Below are positions 1 through 9,705 of a stretch of 64,000 nt of DNA, in pieces. A model generated the notes under the pieces. The model had not been told where the DNA came from and made no database searches. It worked only from the letters and a program-made list of their open reading frames with translations. Numbering within the stretch: the first letter of the stretch is position 1; every line of letters begins with the position of its first letter. Position numbers and translations under genes: made by a program. The DNA is from Sulfitobacter mediterraneus (GTDB taxonomy: Bacteria > Pseudomonadota > Alphaproteobacteria > Rhodobacterales > Rhodobacteraceae): assembly GCF_016801775.1 (NCBI RefSeq), contig NZ_CP069004.1, positions 2,232,001 through 2,296,000 on the forward strand, in the 5' to 3' direction.

Positions 1-333
1 AAGCGCTAAGTGCGGCTCCCGTTCCGGCAGGCAGAATGACAACAGTGCTGTCACCGTGTTCAGCCCTGCCAGCGCCATCCGGTCGCCCATCGCCGCAGCA
101 GCGCGGCTGCGCACCGGCTCAACCGTGAAACTGCCAATATGGTCTTCCAGACGCGCCCGCCAGGCCACGTCAAGCTGCGCACCCGGTTGCAGGATCGGCG
201 CAATTTTGCGGCTGGTGCCACCGCGCACCACGCCCATATGGCGGCCCTGCTGGGGCGTGAACATCTCAATAATGGCCGAGGTTTCCCCATGGCGGCGCGT
301 GCTTAGCAATATGCCCTGATCGCGCCATTCCAT
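1..333 (-). CDS. recO: DNA repair protein RecO (N-terminal part, cut by window edge)
   Basis: RecO binds single-stranded DNA and, with RecR, helps load RecA in the RecF recombination pathway. The 111 visible residues are the N-terminal OB-fold part: the chain begins [17 protein letters not shown], continues with [15 protein letters not shown], and carries on to the left edge without a stop. The helical C-terminal part lies outside the window. The ATG overlaps the stop of the preceding DUF1491 gene as ATGA, which points to translational coupling in the lepB-rnc-era-recO block, a common order in Rhodobacterales. Confidence 0.93.
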   Translation of the reverse strand, partial: MEWRDQGILLSTRRHGETSAIIEMFTPQQGRHMGVVRGGTSRKIAPILQPGAQLDVAWRARLEDHIGSFTVEPVRSRAAAAMGDRMALAGLNTVTALLSFCLPEREPHLAL

Positions 334-662
334 CAGCCAAGCCCCTCTTCATCCAACAGATGCCGCCCCTGCCTGTCCTCGACCTCAATCACCCAGATAT
401 CCGGATCAAACCCGCGCTGCCGTGCAATGGCCTCGTCTACCTCGGCCTCTTCCCCGCTGCTGAGTTCAATCCAGCGTCGCTCGCCGCTCATCAGGTCAAA
501 AGACCGCTGAAACACCATTGCGCGACCATCCAGCGTGGACAATTTCACCAGAACCGCGCCGCCCGTGTCGTCGCCATGAGCCACCACAAAGGCCGGGATA
601 TCCTGAAACCGCAGACGCGCAAGATAGGCATCAACCCAAAACCGGGAGGTCAGTCGCGCCAT
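333..662 (-). CDS. DUF1491 family protein
   Basis: A 109-residue soluble protein of the uncharacterised DUF1491 family, found mainly in alphaproteobacteria. It starts [18 protein letters not shown] and is rich in acidic and aromatic residues, with no membrane segment or signal peptide. An AGAGGGG ribosome binding site lies six bases before the ATG. It sits between era and recO in the same direction and overlaps recO by four bases. The function is unknown; the location suggests co-expression with RNA processing and repair genes. Confidence 0.88.
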   Translation of the reverse strand: MARLTSRFWVDAYLARLRFQDIPAFVVAHGDDTGGAVLVKLSTLDGRAMVFQRSFDLMSGERRWIELSSGEEAEVDEAIARQRGFDPDIWVIEVEDRQGRHLLDEEGLG

Positions 663-746
663 CTGCGGCCCCTCTTCATTTGGCCAAAGAAACTCAATCC
701 GCCGGTGTAACTCCTGCAGGCGTGAAAAATGTCAGAGCTTACCCGC

Positions 747-1655
747 TCAGCCATTCCCATCTTTGAAATCCAAACCCATCTCAGAATAGCGTTCCGCATC
801 ATCCAGCCAGTTTGGCCGCACTTTGACTTGTAAGAACAGGTGTACTTTGCGGCCAAGGAATTCTTCCAATTCTTCCCGCGCGGCCTTGCTCACCGATTTG
901 ATGGTCTCACCTTTATGGCCAAGCACGATCCCCTTGTGACCGTCGCGGACCACGTAAATCAATTGATCAATCTTGGCAGACCCGTCTTTGCGCTCTTCCC
1001 AATTTTCGGTCTCGACCGTCATCTGGTACGGCAATTCCTGATGCAGCCGCAGCGTCAGCTTTTCGCGGGTCATTTCGGCGGCAATCATCCGCATTGGCAG
1101 ATCGGCGATCTGGTCTTCTGGGTAAAGCCACGGTCCTTCCGGCAGCACGCCCGCCAGATAGCGCCGCAGTACATCAACGCCATGCCCCCGTTCGGCCGAG
1201 ATCATGAATGTTTCTTCGAAATCGAACCGTGCATTCAGATCCTGACTGAGACCCAGCAACACCGGCGCTTCGACCTTGTCGATCTTGTTGATGGCCAAAG
1301 CCACGCGTCGCCCCTCGCCGATATTGGCAAGCCCCTCAAGAATACGCTCCACGCCTTCGGTAACACCGCGATGCGCTTCGATCAGCAAGACAACGACGTC
1401 CGCATCCGCAGCTCCGCCCCATGCAGCGGCCACCATCGCACGGTCAAGACGGCGACGCGGCTGAAAAAGGCCGGGCGTGTCAACAAAAACGATCTGCGCA
1501 TCCCCCTCCATCGCGACGCCGCGAATGCGGGCACGGGTGGTCTGCACTTTATGTGTGACGATACTGACCTTGGCCCCAACCATACGGTTGAGCAAAGTGG
1601 ATTTGCCTGCGTTAGGCTCTCCGATCAGGGCGACGAAACCGGCGCGGGTGGTCAT
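747..1655 (-). CDS. era: GTPase Era
   Basis: Era is an essential GTPase that binds the 3' end of 16S rRNA and assists maturation of the small ribosomal subunit. The 302-residue chain shows the G1 loop GEPNAGKST (12-20), G3 DTPG (59-62) and G4 NKID (122-125), followed by a C-terminal KH RNA-binding domain containing [11 protein letters not shown]. Length is normal. Its start overlaps the stop of rnc (ATGA), so the two RNA-maturation genes are coupled. Confidence 0.97.
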   Translation of the reverse strand: MTTRAGFVALIGEPNAGKSTLLNRMVGAKVSIVTHKVQTTRARIRGVAMEGDAQIVFVDTPGLFQPRRRLDRAMVAAAWGGAADADVVVLLIEAHRGVTEGVERILEGLANIGEGRRVALAINKIDKVEAPVLLGLSQDLNARFDFEETFMISAERGHGVDVLRRYLAGVLPEGPWLYPEDQIADLPMRMIAAEMTREKLTLRLHQELPYQMTVETENWEERKDGSAKIDQLIYVVRDGHKGIVLGHKGETIKSVSKAAREELEEFLGRKVHLFLQVKVRPNWLDDAERYSEMGLDFKDGNG

Positions 1656-2338
1656 TTGTTTTTCTCCAACTGCGCCAGCAAACTTGTGGCGGCAGCCTGT
1701 TCGGCTGCACGTTTTGATGAGGCGGTGGCACTTGCCTCAGCCCCGTTGTCCAGCCGCGCTGCAATGGTAAACACCGGCGCATGGTCCGGTCCGCTGCGGG
1801 CGGTGGTGACGTATTTTGGTGGCGCCAGCTTGCGCGCCTGCGCCCATTCCTGCAAGGCGGTCTTGGCATCGCGGGCGTCTTCTTCGACGGTTTCGATCCG
1901 CCCGCCCCAAAGCCGCAGTACCAGCCCCTTGGCCGCATCAAAGCCGGCATCCAGGTATACCGCAGCAATCACGGCCTCAATCGCATCACCAAGCAGCGCC
2001 TGTTTGCGCCGCCCCCCCGATAGCATCTCGGATCGGCCAAGCTTGAGCACTGTGCCCAGATCAATCTCGCGGGCCACATCCGCGCAGGTCTCCTTGCGCA
2101 CCAGCGCGTTAAATCGTGGGGCCAACTGCCCCTCGGTCGCACCGGGGTCCAGCGCCAGCAGCGCCTCGGCCATGACAAGGCCCAAGACCCGATCGCCCAG
2201 AAACTCAAGCCGCTGGTTGTCGTCGCGATTGGCCGAGGACATCGACGCATGGGTGACCGCCCGGTTCAACAACTCCGGTGCGGCAAAGTGGTGGCCAATC
2301 CGGCCTTCAAAGGCCTTGAGTTCGCCGCTCAGCTTCAT
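1652..2338 (-). CDS. rnc: Ribonuclease III
   Basis: RNase III cleaves double-stranded RNA and processes the rRNA precursor. The protein has 228 residues. The family signature [14 protein letters not shown] lies at 41-54 and contains catalytic acidic residues; a double-stranded RNA-binding domain fills about residues 155-228 and ends in the alanine-rich helix. The gene overlaps lepB upstream and era downstream by four bases each, giving a tightly coupled lepB-rnc-era set. Confidence 0.97.
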   Translation of the reverse strand: MKLSGELKAFEGRIGHHFAAPELLNRAVTHASMSSANRDDNQRLEFLGDRVLGLVMAEALLALDPGATEGQLAPRFNALVRKETCADVAREIDLGTVLKLGRSEMLSGGRRKQALLGDAIEAVIAAVYLDAGFDAAKGLVLRLWGGRIETVEEDARDAKTALQEWAQARKLAPPKYVTTARSGPDHAPVFTIAARLDNGAEASATASSKRAAEQAAATSLLAQLEKNK

Positions 2339-3171
2339 TCGATGCCTTTAAAGAACCGGTCGCTGCGCCATGTCCAGAAGAACAACATCGACCGCCCGGC
2401 AGAGCTGAACATGATCCGGTCCGCACGGCCAATCAGGTTTTCGTAAGGCACAAATCCGACGCCACCCGCCTGCTGGGCCAAACGGCTGTCTGCGGAATTG
2501 TCGCGGTTGTCACCCATAAAGAAGTAATGCCCTTCCGGCACGGTATAAACACCCGTGCGGTCGGATCCTTGGTTGGTGATATTCAAGATCGCGTGGCTGG
2601 ACCCGCCGGGCAGCGTTTCGATCATGCGGCCTTTCTTGCACAGGCCGCCCTCGCCAACCGCGCCGTTTTCACAGCGCGGGCGCAACCGTTGCGGACCTTG
2701 CGGAGCCATGACCTCTTCAAAAGTGCCAGCCTCTTTCAGCTTCACCGCCTCGCCATTGATGTGCAAAACACCAGCTTTCATCTGGATCTTGTCACCGGGC
2801 AAGCCAGTCAGCCGTTTGATGTAGTCACGCCCTGAAACCGGATGGCGGAACACCACAACATCGCCGCGCTCAGGCTCGCCACCAAACAGGCGCGTATTGT
2901 CACCGTCAAAGGCACCGCAGATGTCCTTGGCGTCCACTTCGATGCCAAACCGCGGCATCATCAGACTTGGGCAAGAGGCATAGGAATAGCCATAAGCCAT
3001 TTTGTTCACAAAGAGGAAATCGCCAATAAGCAGTGTCTCTTTCATCGATCCTGACGGAATCCAGAACGGCTGAAAGAACAGCGTCCGGAACACGCCCGCG
3101 ATCAGCAGGGCATAAACAATGGTCTTGATCGTTTCGACAAAACCGTTGTCTGTCTTTTCCTTCTCGGCCAT
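2335..3171 (-). CDS. lepB: Signal peptidase I
   Basis: Signal peptidase I removes signal peptides from Sec- and Tat-exported proteins at the inner membrane. The start chosen is the ATG at 3171, which has AAGGA nine bases upstream; a longer frame to 3231 lacks family similarity. The 278-residue product has one N-terminal membrane segment (about 15-32), the catalytic serine in PSGSM (Ser42), and the catalytic lysine in [12 protein letters not shown]. An insertion after residue 58 (YSYASCPS and the following stretch) lengthens the protein compared with E. coli-type core enzymes. It overlaps rnc by ATGA. Confidence 0.96.
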   Translation of the reverse strand: MAEKEKTDNGFVETIKTIVYALLIAGVFRTLFFQPFWIPSGSMKETLLIGDFLFVNKMAYGYSYASCPSLMMPRFGIEVDAKDICGAFDGDNTRLFGGEPERGDVVVFRHPVSGRDYIKRLTGLPGDKIQMKAGVLHINGEAVKLKEAGTFEEVMAPQGPQRLRPRCENGAVGEGGLCKKGRMIETLPGGSSHAILNITNQGSDRTGVYTVPEGHYFFMGDNRDNSADSRLAQQAGGVGFVPYENLIGRADRIMFSSAGRSMLFFWTWRSDRFFKGIE

Positions 3172-3282
3172 GCGGCGCAATCCTTCATTCGTGGGTGTGG
3201 GGTACATGCGGGGCGATGCCCCCACTGTCAAGGGAATGACGCCTGCATCGGCGGTCTGCCGTAGCGCCTCTTGCCTTTGTGA

Positions 3283-3684
3283 TCAGGTCAGAGGCCGCGC
3301 TTCGATCACCACAAAGGCCTGCGCCCAAGGGTGATCGTCCGTCAGGGTCACATGGATGATCGCCTCGTGCCCAGGCGGCGTCATGCTGTCCAATCGGTCT
3401 TTCGCCCAGCCTGTGACCTCCATCACCGGTTGCCCCGTGCGCAGATTGCTGACTGCCATGTCTCGCCAGCTGATCCCCATGCGCAGCCCCGTGCCCAGCG
3501 CCTTGGAACAGGCCTCTTTGGCGGCCCAGCGTTTCGCGTAGGTACCTGCAATGTCTTTGCGGCGTTCGGCCTTACGCTGTTCGACTTCGGTAAACACCCG
3601 ATTGCGGAACCTGTCGCCAAACCGGTCCAGAGTGCCCTGAATGCGTTCGATATTGGCCAGATCTGTGCCTATCCCAAGGATCAT
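3283..3684 (-). CDS. acpS: Holo-[acyl-carrier-protein] synthase
   Basis: AcpS transfers 4'-phosphopantetheine from CoA to apo acyl carrier protein. The 133-residue protein starts [15 protein letters not shown], where the Asp binds Mg, and carries the second conserved block [17 protein letters not shown]. The ATG at 3684 is preferred because AGGTG lies six bases upstream; a GTG at 3693 is an alternative. It follows the secreted protein gene (stop 3694) almost directly and precedes lepB after a gap of about 110 bases. Confidence 0.95.
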   Translation of the reverse strand: MILGIGTDLANIERIQGTLDRFGDRFRNRVFTEVEQRKAERRKDIAGTYAKRWAAKEACSKALGTGLRMGISWRDMAVSNLRTGQPVMEVTGWAKDRLDSMTPPGHEAIIHVTLTDDHPWAQAFVVIEARPLT

Positions 3685-3693
3685 CTGCGGCAC

Positions 3694-4140
3694 CTATCGC
3701 GCCTGCCAGGCTTGCAGCCGGGCAAGATCGATCCGCCAACGGGTTGGCACAGTCGGGCAGCAGCGCGGATCATTCGGCCCCGGCATCGTTGTTGTCAACA
3801 TCGCAAAGCCACCCTCGAAGACCACATCCCTCGGGTTGTGACCAAAGAGATGGGCCACTGGCCCTGCAAACCCCCACTGGCCGCCAGATGGACGCAGGAA
3901 CAGGCCAACCGCGATGGTCGTGTTTCCAGCGGACCCAGCAATATGTTCATAAACCACGCCAAGGGCCGCCGTGGCCTGTGCGGGATCAATGGAATTGGGC
4001 AACCAATAGGACGTCTCTGCTCTGCCGCTGCGGGTCAAATGCGAAAACAGCAGCGCATCAAGATTGCCCCAGCCTTCTGCCGCTACGGGCAAGCCCGCAA
4101 CGCAGATCGCGGCAGAGAGCAAAAGTCCCTTCATCCTCAC
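3694..4140 (-). CDS. Hypothetical secreted protein
   Basis: A 148-residue protein not assigned to a named family. The N-terminus [23 protein letters not shown] is a typical Sec signal peptide with cleavage likely after AAE or A-A. The mature part is small, with tryptophans and a C-terminal cysteine pair (DPRCC), and no catalytic motif is apparent. The start is a GTG overlapping the pdxJ stop (GTGA); an ATG six bases further in (4134) also fits. The position between pdxJ and acpS indicates a shared transcript. Confidence 0.8.
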   Translation of the reverse strand: MRMKGLLLSAAICVAGLPVAAEGWGNLDALLFSHLTRSGRAETSYWLPNSIDPAQATAALGVVYEHIAGSAGNTTIAVGLFLRPSGGQWGFAGPVAHLFGHNPRDVVFEGGFAMLTTTMPGPNDPRCCPTVPTRWRIDLARLQAWQAR

Positions 4141-4892
4141 ACCGGATCGCGCGCGTCATCCATCAGGCGGCGCATCTCGGCAATCGCAGGCTCCAGCCCG
4201 AGGAAGATCGCCTCACCAATCAGGAAATGCCCGATGTTCAGCTCCCGCACTTCAGGGAAGGCGGCGACTGGCGATACGGTGTCATAGGTCAAACCATGCC
4301 CCGCATGTACCTCCAAGCCCAATGAATGGGCAAAGGTCGACATCTCTTCAAGCTTTTTGAGCTCCGCCTGCGCTTCGGGCCAGCGGCCTTCGGAAAAGGC
4401 GTCACAATAGGCACCGGTGTGAAGTTCGATCACTTCCGCGCCAATGCGGTTTGCCGCTTCGATCTGGCGTTGATCGGCGGCGATAAAAATAGACACACGG
4501 CTGCCGGCCTCGCGCAAAGGCGCAATGAAATGGGCCAGCTTGTTTTCCTCGCGGGCCACCTCCAAACCACCCTCGGTGGTGCGCTCTTCCCGCTTTTCCG
4601 GAACAATGCAAACCGCATGCGGCTTGTGGCGCAGGGCGATCTTCTGCATTTCGTCCGTGGCGGCCATTTCAAAATTCAAAGGCACCGACAGGACATCCAT
4701 CAGCCCCTCGATATCGGCATCCGAGATGTGACGGCGGTCTTCGCGCAGATGCGCGGTGATCCCGTCAGCACCCGCCTTTTCCGCAATCTTGGCCGCCCGC
4801 AACGGATCAGGATATGCCCCGCCCCGCGCATTGCGCACTGTCGCCACGTGATCGATGTTCACACCCAGCCGAAGCTTTTCCTGCGATGCCAT
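4137..4892 (-). CDS. pdxJ: Pyridoxine 5'-phosphate synthase
   Basis: PdxJ condenses 1-deoxy-D-xylulose 5-phosphate with 3-amino-2-oxopropyl phosphate to pyridoxine 5'-phosphate in the DXP-dependent vitamin B6 pathway. The 251-residue TIM-barrel protein starts with [18 protein letters not shown], the phosphate-binding opening of the family, and carries [12 protein letters not shown] and [11 protein letters not shown]. Length matches the family. It heads the pdxJ, secreted protein, acpS stretch. Confidence 0.97.
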   Translation of the reverse strand: MASQEKLRLGVNIDHVATVRNARGGAYPDPLRAAKIAEKAGADGITAHLREDRRHISDADIEGLMDVLSVPLNFEMAATDEMQKIALRHKPHAVCIVPEKREERTTEGGLEVAREENKLAHFIAPLREAGSRVSIFIAADQRQIEAANRIGAEVIELHTGAYCDAFSEGRWPEAQAELKKLEEMSTFAHSLGLEVHAGHGLTYDTVSPVAAFPEVRELNIGHFLIGEAIFLGLEPAIAEMRRLMDDARDPV

Positions 4893-4926
4893 ACCGCCCC
4901 CTTTGAATCAGTTAGTTAAAGGGAAC

Positions 4927-5583
4927 CTAGTCCGCTTTGCGCTTGGCGTCAGCCTTATGTGCCGCTTTTTGTTTCAAAGCTTCGAATTTCGCTTTGATCA
5001 GACCGCGGCGGCGTTTTTGGTAGGCCCGCAAGAGCGGCACCATCAGGTAGTAGCTGATCGTCGCGCAAATGATGCCGGGCAGGATGCCACCAATCATATA
5101 AGGATAAAAAACCTCATCCGCGAAAACCAGAATGCCGGTCCAATCGGTTTCTTCGTGGGTAAAGATCGCACGGAAATTCACCCACAGATCCGCGCCCGCA
5201 TCGGCGAACTTACCCACAAAGGAACGATGTTCACCTTCGTGCATCCGCGTGCCCAAGATCCAGTGGCCGGTTTTGAGAGAGGCAATGCCAATCGGCACAT
5301 AGGTCAGGGGATTGCCAAAAAACGTGCCCATCAAGGCGGCAAGGATATTGCCCTTCATGGTCCGTGCAATCAGCGCGGCAATGATGAAGTGAAACCCATA
5401 GAGCGGCGTAAACGAGGTAAAGACCCCGCCCCAGATCCCCCGCGCGATGCGTTCGGGACTGTCGGGCAGGCGCCGCATCCGGTGTTTGACGTAATGAAAC
5501 GCCCGCGTCCAGCCACCGCGCGGCCAAAGAAACTCGGCCACCGCGCGCAATGTCGGCTTTGGATCGCGGCGCTTAAAGATCAA
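4927..5583 (-). CDS. DUF2062 domain membrane protein
   Basis: A 218-residue protein with the DUF2062 core: an amphipathic N-terminus, the stretch GIWGGVFTSFTPLYGFHF, a small-residue segment ending MGTFFGNPLTY, and a C-terminal membrane segment around ILPGIICATISYYLMVPLL, followed by a basic tail. The family is membrane-embedded and of unknown function. It lies between the (p)ppGpp synthetase gene and pdxJ in the same orientation with short gaps. Confidence 0.88.
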   Translation of the reverse strand: MIFKRRDPKPTLRAVAEFLWPRGGWTRAFHYVKHRMRRLPDSPERIARGIWGGVFTSFTPLYGFHFIIAALIARTMKGNILAALMGTFFGNPLTYVPIGIASLKTGHWILGTRMHEGEHRSFVGKFADAGADLWVNFRAIFTHEETDWTGILVFADEVFYPYMIGGILPGIICATISYYLMVPLLRAYQKRRRGLIKAKFEALKQKAAHKADAKRKAD

Positions 5584-5618
5584 ACCTGGCTTCCCTCGTG
5601 GTCACACGCGCACCTCGG

Positions 5619-7769
5619 TCACGCGCCTTTCTCAGCATGCTGCACCGCGTTTACATCCCGATACCTCGAAATGGCAGCGACTTCGCTCTCGGCTTCCAAT
5701 GTGACCATCAGGGAGTGCAGATGCGCAACATCCCGCAGAGACACATAGATCAAAAGGCGGTAAAAATCCGGTTTGCGTTCTTGAAACTCAAGATCGGAGA
5801 TATTGGCTCCGGCCTCACCGATCAAGGTGCAGATCCGCCCCAGAACCCCGGTTCCGTTGCCTATCGTCAGGTCAATCACCGCATCATAAACCGCCGGATG
5901 GTTGCCCTCGTGCCAGCGCAGGTCGATCCAGCGTTCGGGCTGGTCCTCATAGGCCGACAGGCGGTCACAATCGATGGAATGTACCGTAACACCCTGACCG
6001 CGGAACGTAATGCCGATGATCCGCTCTCCCGGCAGCGGGTGGCAACAGGGCGCTCGGTCAAACGATTGCCCCGGCTCAAGACCAACGACAGCGCGTGCCG
6101 TATCAACCTGTTCCCCCTTGCGCGGGCTCAGATCGGCATAGACCGCCTGCACCACGTCATGACCGGTGATCTCGGAGCTGCCAAGCTGCGCCAGCAAATC
6201 CTGCATCCCGTCAAGCCGCATGTTCTTCGCAGCGGTTCGCAAGACCTTGTCCGTCGCCTCTTTGCCGACATGGGCAAAGGCAGATCGCGCCAGTTCGCGG
6301 CCCAGTTTCACAAACCGTGCCCTGTCCTCTTCGCGTAGGGATCTGCGGATCGCAGATTTGGCTTTGCCCGTGGTCGCAATGTCCAGCCATGTCACCTGCG
6401 GGGTCTGGCCCTCAGCGCGGATGATCTCGATCGACTGGCCGTTCTTGACCCGCGTCCAAAGCGGCACGCGCATGCCGTCCACCTTGGCGCCCACGCAGGC
6501 ATTTCCGATCCGCGTGTGGATTGCATAGGCAAAATCAATTGGCGTGGCCCCGCGGGGCAGTTTTACGACATCACCCTTGGGCGTAAAGCAGAACACCTGG
6601 TCGGCATACATTTCCAGTTTGACCGCTTCGAGGAAATCTTCGTGATCCTCTTCTGCGTCAAACTGTTCGGTCAGCTGTGCAATCCAGCGGGCCGGATCGA
6701 CCGCAAAGGGGTTTTTCGACCGGACACCATCGCGGTACGACCAATGCGCCGCAACGCCAGTTTCGGCCACATCATGCATCTGCCGGGTGCGGATCTGCAC
6801 CTCGACCCGCTTGCCGTCGCGCCCTGACACGGTTGTATGAATGGACCGATAACCATTGGTCTTGGGCTGGCTGATGTAATCTTTGAACCGACCGGGCACC
6901 GCGAACCAGCGGCGATGGATGGTGCCCAACGTCCGGTAACAATCCTCTTCGGTATCCGTAATGATCCGAAAGCCGTAAATATCGGACAGCCGGCTGAAGC
7001 TCAGCTCCTTTTCCTGCATCTTGCGCCAGATTGAATAGGGCTTTTTGGCGCGGCCAAACACATCGGCCTCGATGCCCGCCTCTTCCAGCTCATGGCGCAT
7101 GTCACCCGTGATCCGCTGGATCACATCGCCGGTTTCACGCTGCAAGGTGATGAAGCGGCGGATGATGCTGGCACGCCCCTCGGGGTTCAGCACACGAAAC
7201 GCCAGATCCTCCAGCTCCTCGCGCATCCATTGCATACCCATGCGGCCCGCAAGCGGCGCATAGATATCCATGGTCTCACGCGCCTTTTGCAGCTGCTTTT
7301 CAGGGCGCATCGACTTGATCGTGCGCATGTTGTGCAAACGGTCCGCCAGCTTGACCAAAATCACCCGCAGGTCTTTTGACATCGCCATAAAGAGCTTGCG
7401 AAAGTTCTCGGCTTGTTTGGTCTGGGTTGAGTTCAGCTGTAGATTGGTCAGCTTGGTCACACCATCGACCAGTTCTGCCACCTCATTGCCAAACAGTTTC
7501 TCAACCTCGGCATAAGACGCAGGAGTGTCCTCGATGGTGTCATGTAACAGCGCGGTAATGATCGTGGCATCATCCAACTGCTGTTCGGTCAGGATCGCGG
7601 CAACGGAAACGGGATGGGTGAAATAAGCCTCACCCGAATGGCGGAACTGTCCGTCATGCATCTTGGCCCCGTAATCAAAGGCCGCGCGGATCAGTTTTTC
7701 ATTTGTTCTTGGATTGTAGCCCTGAACAAGGGCTACAAGATCATCGGCAGTGATTTCGGCGGTGTCCAT
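5619..7769 (-). CDS. rsh: Bifunctional (p)ppGpp synthetase/hydrolase (RelA/SpoT homologue)
   Basis: A 716-residue long RSH enzyme that makes and degrades the alarmone (p)ppGpp. The HD hydrolase domain is intact (FDYGAKMHDGQFRHSGE, then ALLHDTIEDT), as is the synthetase domain (YGFRIITDTEEDCYRTLG and NGYRSIHTT). A TGS domain follows (PKGDVVKLPRGATPIDFAYA) and an ACT domain closes the protein (GVLGRICTLIGEAGANISD). With both active sites conserved it is probably the main stringent-response enzyme. It lies directly downstream of rpoZ, the usual spoT-type neighbourhood. Confidence 0.96.
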   Translation of the reverse strand: MDTAEITADDLVALVQGYNPRTNEKLIRAAFDYGAKMHDGQFRHSGEAYFTHPVSVAAILTEQQLDDATIITALLHDTIEDTPASYAEVEKLFGNEVAELVDGVTKLTNLQLNSTQTKQAENFRKLFMAMSKDLRVILVKLADRLHNMRTIKSMRPEKQLQKARETMDIYAPLAGRMGMQWMREELEDLAFRVLNPEGRASIIRRFITLQRETGDVIQRITGDMRHELEEAGIEADVFGRAKKPYSIWRKMQEKELSFSRLSDIYGFRIITDTEEDCYRTLGTIHRRWFAVPGRFKDYISQPKTNGYRSIHTTVSGRDGKRVEVQIRTRQMHDVAETGVAAHWSYRDGVRSKNPFAVDPARWIAQLTEQFDAEEDHEDFLEAVKLEMYADQVFCFTPKGDVVKLPRGATPIDFAYAIHTRIGNACVGAKVDGMRVPLWTRVKNGQSIEIIRAEGQTPQVTWLDIATTGKAKSAIRRSLREEDRARFVKLGRELARSAFAHVGKEATDKVLRTAAKNMRLDGMQDLLAQLGSSEITGHDVVQAVYADLSPRKGEQVDTARAVVGLEPGQSFDRAPCCHPLPGERIIGITFRGQGVTVHSIDCDRLSAYEDQPERWIDLRWHEGNHPAVYDAVIDLTIGNGTGVLGRICTLIGEAGANISDLEFQERKPDFYRLLIYVSLRDVAHLHSLMVTLEAESEVAAISRYRDVNAVQHAEKGA

Positions 7770-7806
7770 GCCTGCTGCCTTCTTAGCGCCCTTGGGCGCG
7801 CGGGCC

Positions 7807-8160
7807 TTAGCCCTGCCCCTGTGCAGCCATCAACTGGCGCAGCAACATTTCTTCGGACATGCTGTCTTCTTCAGGCTTGTCCTGCTCGGCCCCCATAAGA
7901 AGCGCCATTGCGTCCTCTTCGGGCTCATCAACCTCGATCTGGTTCTGGTTGCTTTCGATCAGGCGCTCGCGCAGATCATCCGCAGACTGGGTTTCATCAG
8001 CAATCTCGCGCAGGGAGACAACGGGGTTCTTGTCGTTGTCGCGGTCCACTGTCACGGCGGACCCGGCAGAGATTTCACGCGCACGATGCGCCGCAAGCAT
8101 CACCAGCTCAAAGCGGTTTGGAACTTTATCAACACAATCTTCTACTGTGACGCGGGCCAT
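7807..8160 (-). CDS. rpoZ: RNA polymerase omega subunit
   Basis: Omega stabilises the beta' subunit of RNA polymerase and can be part of a ppGpp-binding site. The 117-residue protein has the conserved start [20 protein letters not shown] and the [13 protein letters not shown] block, then an acidic C-terminal tail longer than that of the E. coli protein. It is 37 bases upstream of the RSH gene, a pairing that fits the role of both in the stringent response. Confidence 0.96.
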   Translation of the reverse strand: MARVTVEDCVDKVPNRFELVMLAAHRAREISAGSAVTVDRDNDKNPVVSLREIADETQSADDLRERLIESNQNQIEVDEPEEDAMALLMGAEQDKPEEDSMSEEMLLRQLMAAQGQG

Positions 8161-8232
8161 GGAATACTCCGTTCAGTCTATCGGATCTCAGAAGCAGGCT
8201 ATCTAGGCCTCTTTTGTACGATATACAAGTCG

Positions 8233-8844
8233 CTATTGACAGAGCCGGACCTCTAATTTGTCCTCCTCCGGCAGGGCGTCAAGCATCTGCGCAACGCTGA
8301 TCCCGAGGATCGGATGCACCCAGTCCGGCGCGATCTCTGCCAGCGGCACCAGGACAAACGCCCGATCCTGCATGCGTGGATGCGGCAGGATCAATCGGTC
8401 CGGCGTACTGCCCACCTGTTTCTCAAGCGGCATATCGCGCCATGTGGCATGGGTTTGCCGGTCCGGCAGGACGGTGCTGCCATAGGCGATCATATCCAGA
8501 TCCATGGTGCGTTGACCCCACCTTTGCACCCTTTCGCGGCCCAGCTGCGCCTCTACCTCGTGCAACACCGCCAGCGTCTCGGCCGCGCCCCAAGGCACAG
8601 CTATCTCGGCGGTTGCATTGATATAGTCAGGCCCAGCCCCTGCGGGAAAGGCCGGAGTGTGATATAATGAACTTGTTTTTCGAATCACTGCCCCGCGTTT
8701 TTTCAGGGCTTCAAACGCTGCCAGCGTGGTTTCGACCGGCGTTCCCACCGATGACGTCAGGTTACCCCCAAGTGCAATTAGGACCAATTGATCTGAATTA
8801 AGCTGATTCCCGCCGTTTTCTTTGTCTTCTCGGTCTTGCAGCAT
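8233..8844 (-). CDS. folK: 2-amino-4-hydroxy-6-hydroxymethyldihydropteridine pyrophosphokinase
   Basis: FolK adds pyrophosphate from ATP to the pterin precursor in folate synthesis. The 203-residue protein contains IALGGNL near the N-terminus, YINATAEI, and the HPPK signature region RWGQRTMDLDMIAYG with LPHPRMQDRAFVL. The ATG at 8844 is chosen because AAGGA lies nine bases before it; a TTG two codons upstream is possible. The N-terminal twenty residues are charged and precede the usual family start. It is divergent from the NYN-domain gene. Confidence 0.93.
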   Translation of the reverse strand: MLQDREDKENGGNQLNSDQLVLIALGGNLTSSVGTPVETTLAAFEALKKRGAVIRKTSSLYHTPAFPAGAGPDYINATAEIAVPWGAAETLAVLHEVEAQLGRERVQRWGQRTMDLDMIAYGSTVLPDRQTHATWRDMPLEKQVGSTPDRLILPHPRMQDRAFVLVPLAEIAPDWVHPILGISVAQMLDALPEEDKLEVRLCQ

Positions 8845-8971
8845 GGTCAAAAATCCTTAGGAATGCGCCCCGGCCAATCGGGCGAGAATACTTCGGTCAC
8901 GTACTGTTCTCATAAGCTACCTGCACATTGGATCAACAGCATGAGTGGCGGCACCGCCGAAAGGAAATCAA

Positions 8972-9526
8972 ATGTTTTACAAGGATGAGCGTCTTGCGCT
9001 GTTCATTGACGGCTCAAACCTCTACGCAGCGGCCAAGACCCTTGGCTTCGATATCGACTATAAATTGCTGCGACAGGAGTTTGTCCGCCGCGGCAAAATG
9101 CTGCGTGCCTTTTATTATACCGCGCTGCTGGAGAATGACGAATATTCCCCGATCCGCCCATTGGTCGATTGGCTGAACTACAACGGCTTCACCATGGTGA
9201 CCAAGCCGGCCAAGGAATACACCGACAGCATGGGCCGCCGCCGGGTCAAGGGCAACATGGACATCGAACTGGCCGTCAATGCGATGGAGCTTGCGCCCCA
9301 TGTAGACCACATCGTGATCTTCTCTGGCGATGGTGATTTCCGCCCGCTGGTCGAGAGCCTTCAACGTCAGGGCGTGCGCGTGTCGGTTGTTTCGACCATC
9401 CGCAGCCAGCCGCCGATGATCTCAGATGATCTGCGCCGCCAAGCCGACAATTTTATCGAACTGGAAGACCTCAAAGATGTCATCGGCCGCCCCCCTCGGG
9501 AACCAATGGGCGACGCCGAAGACTAA
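8972..9526 (+). CDS. NYN domain (LabA/DUF88-type) protein
   Basis: A 184-residue PIN-like nuclease-fold protein of the LabA/DUF88 group. Three conserved acidic clusters that would bind a metal are visible: ALFIDGSN near the start, VKGNMDIELAVNAM in the middle, and IFSGDGDFRPLVE further on, followed by the ADNFIELEDL end typical of the group. The ATG at 8972 follows AAAGGA at good distance. Such proteins are presumed RNA-processing enzymes, but the substrate here is unknown. A hairpin terminator lies 20 bases after the stop. Confidence 0.93.
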   Translation: MFYKDERLALFIDGSNLYAAAKTLGFDIDYKLLRQEFVRRGKMLRAFYYTALLENDEYSPIRPLVDWLNYNGFTMVTKPAKEYTDSMGRRRVKGNMDIELAVNAMELAPHVDHIVIFSGDGDFRPLVESLQRQGVRVSVVSTIRSQPPMISDDLRRQADNFIELEDLKDVIGRPPREPMGDAED

Positions 9527-9546
9527 TCTCAACTAAGTTATTGAAA

Positions 9547-9584
9547 AAACGCGCCAGAGGCGGATAAATGCTTCTGGCGCGTTT
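9547..9584. terminator. Bidirectional intrinsic terminator
   Basis: A 12-bp perfect stem (left arm 9547-9558, right arm 9573-9584) with a 14-nt loop. On the minus strand the stem is followed by six T, a strong tail; on the plus strand only three T follow. It can end the NYN gene transcript, and would stop any antisense RNA coming from the luxR side. Confidence 0.8.
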
Positions 9585-9671
9585 GCGTGCTGAAATTGTT
9601 CGGGAAGTAATCGCCGCGCATTGCTTTGCGACGCCCCATTAAGAATATACATATTTACAACCCTCACGCGA

Positions 9672-9688
9672 TCCCCCGAAACGGGGGA
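9672..9688 (+). promoter_or_regulatory. 5' UTR hairpin next to the luxR ribosome binding site
   Basis: CCCCC-GAAAC-GGGGG forms a compact GC stem at 9673-9687, extendable by one pair. The likely Shine-Dalgarno GGGAGGGAG runs from inside the right arm onward (9685-9693), about 13 bases before the ATG at 9706. Folding would mask part of it, so translation of the LuxR regulator may be damped. A regulatory role is inference. Confidence 0.4.
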
Positions 9689-9705
9689 GGGAGTTATTAA
9701 ACAGG

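Noticed and set aside
840..2351. A 503-codon open frame on the plus strand opposite era and rnc
   Set aside because: It is the antisense of two intact, well-recognised genes; its product has no family resemblance and reflects GC-rich codon structure.
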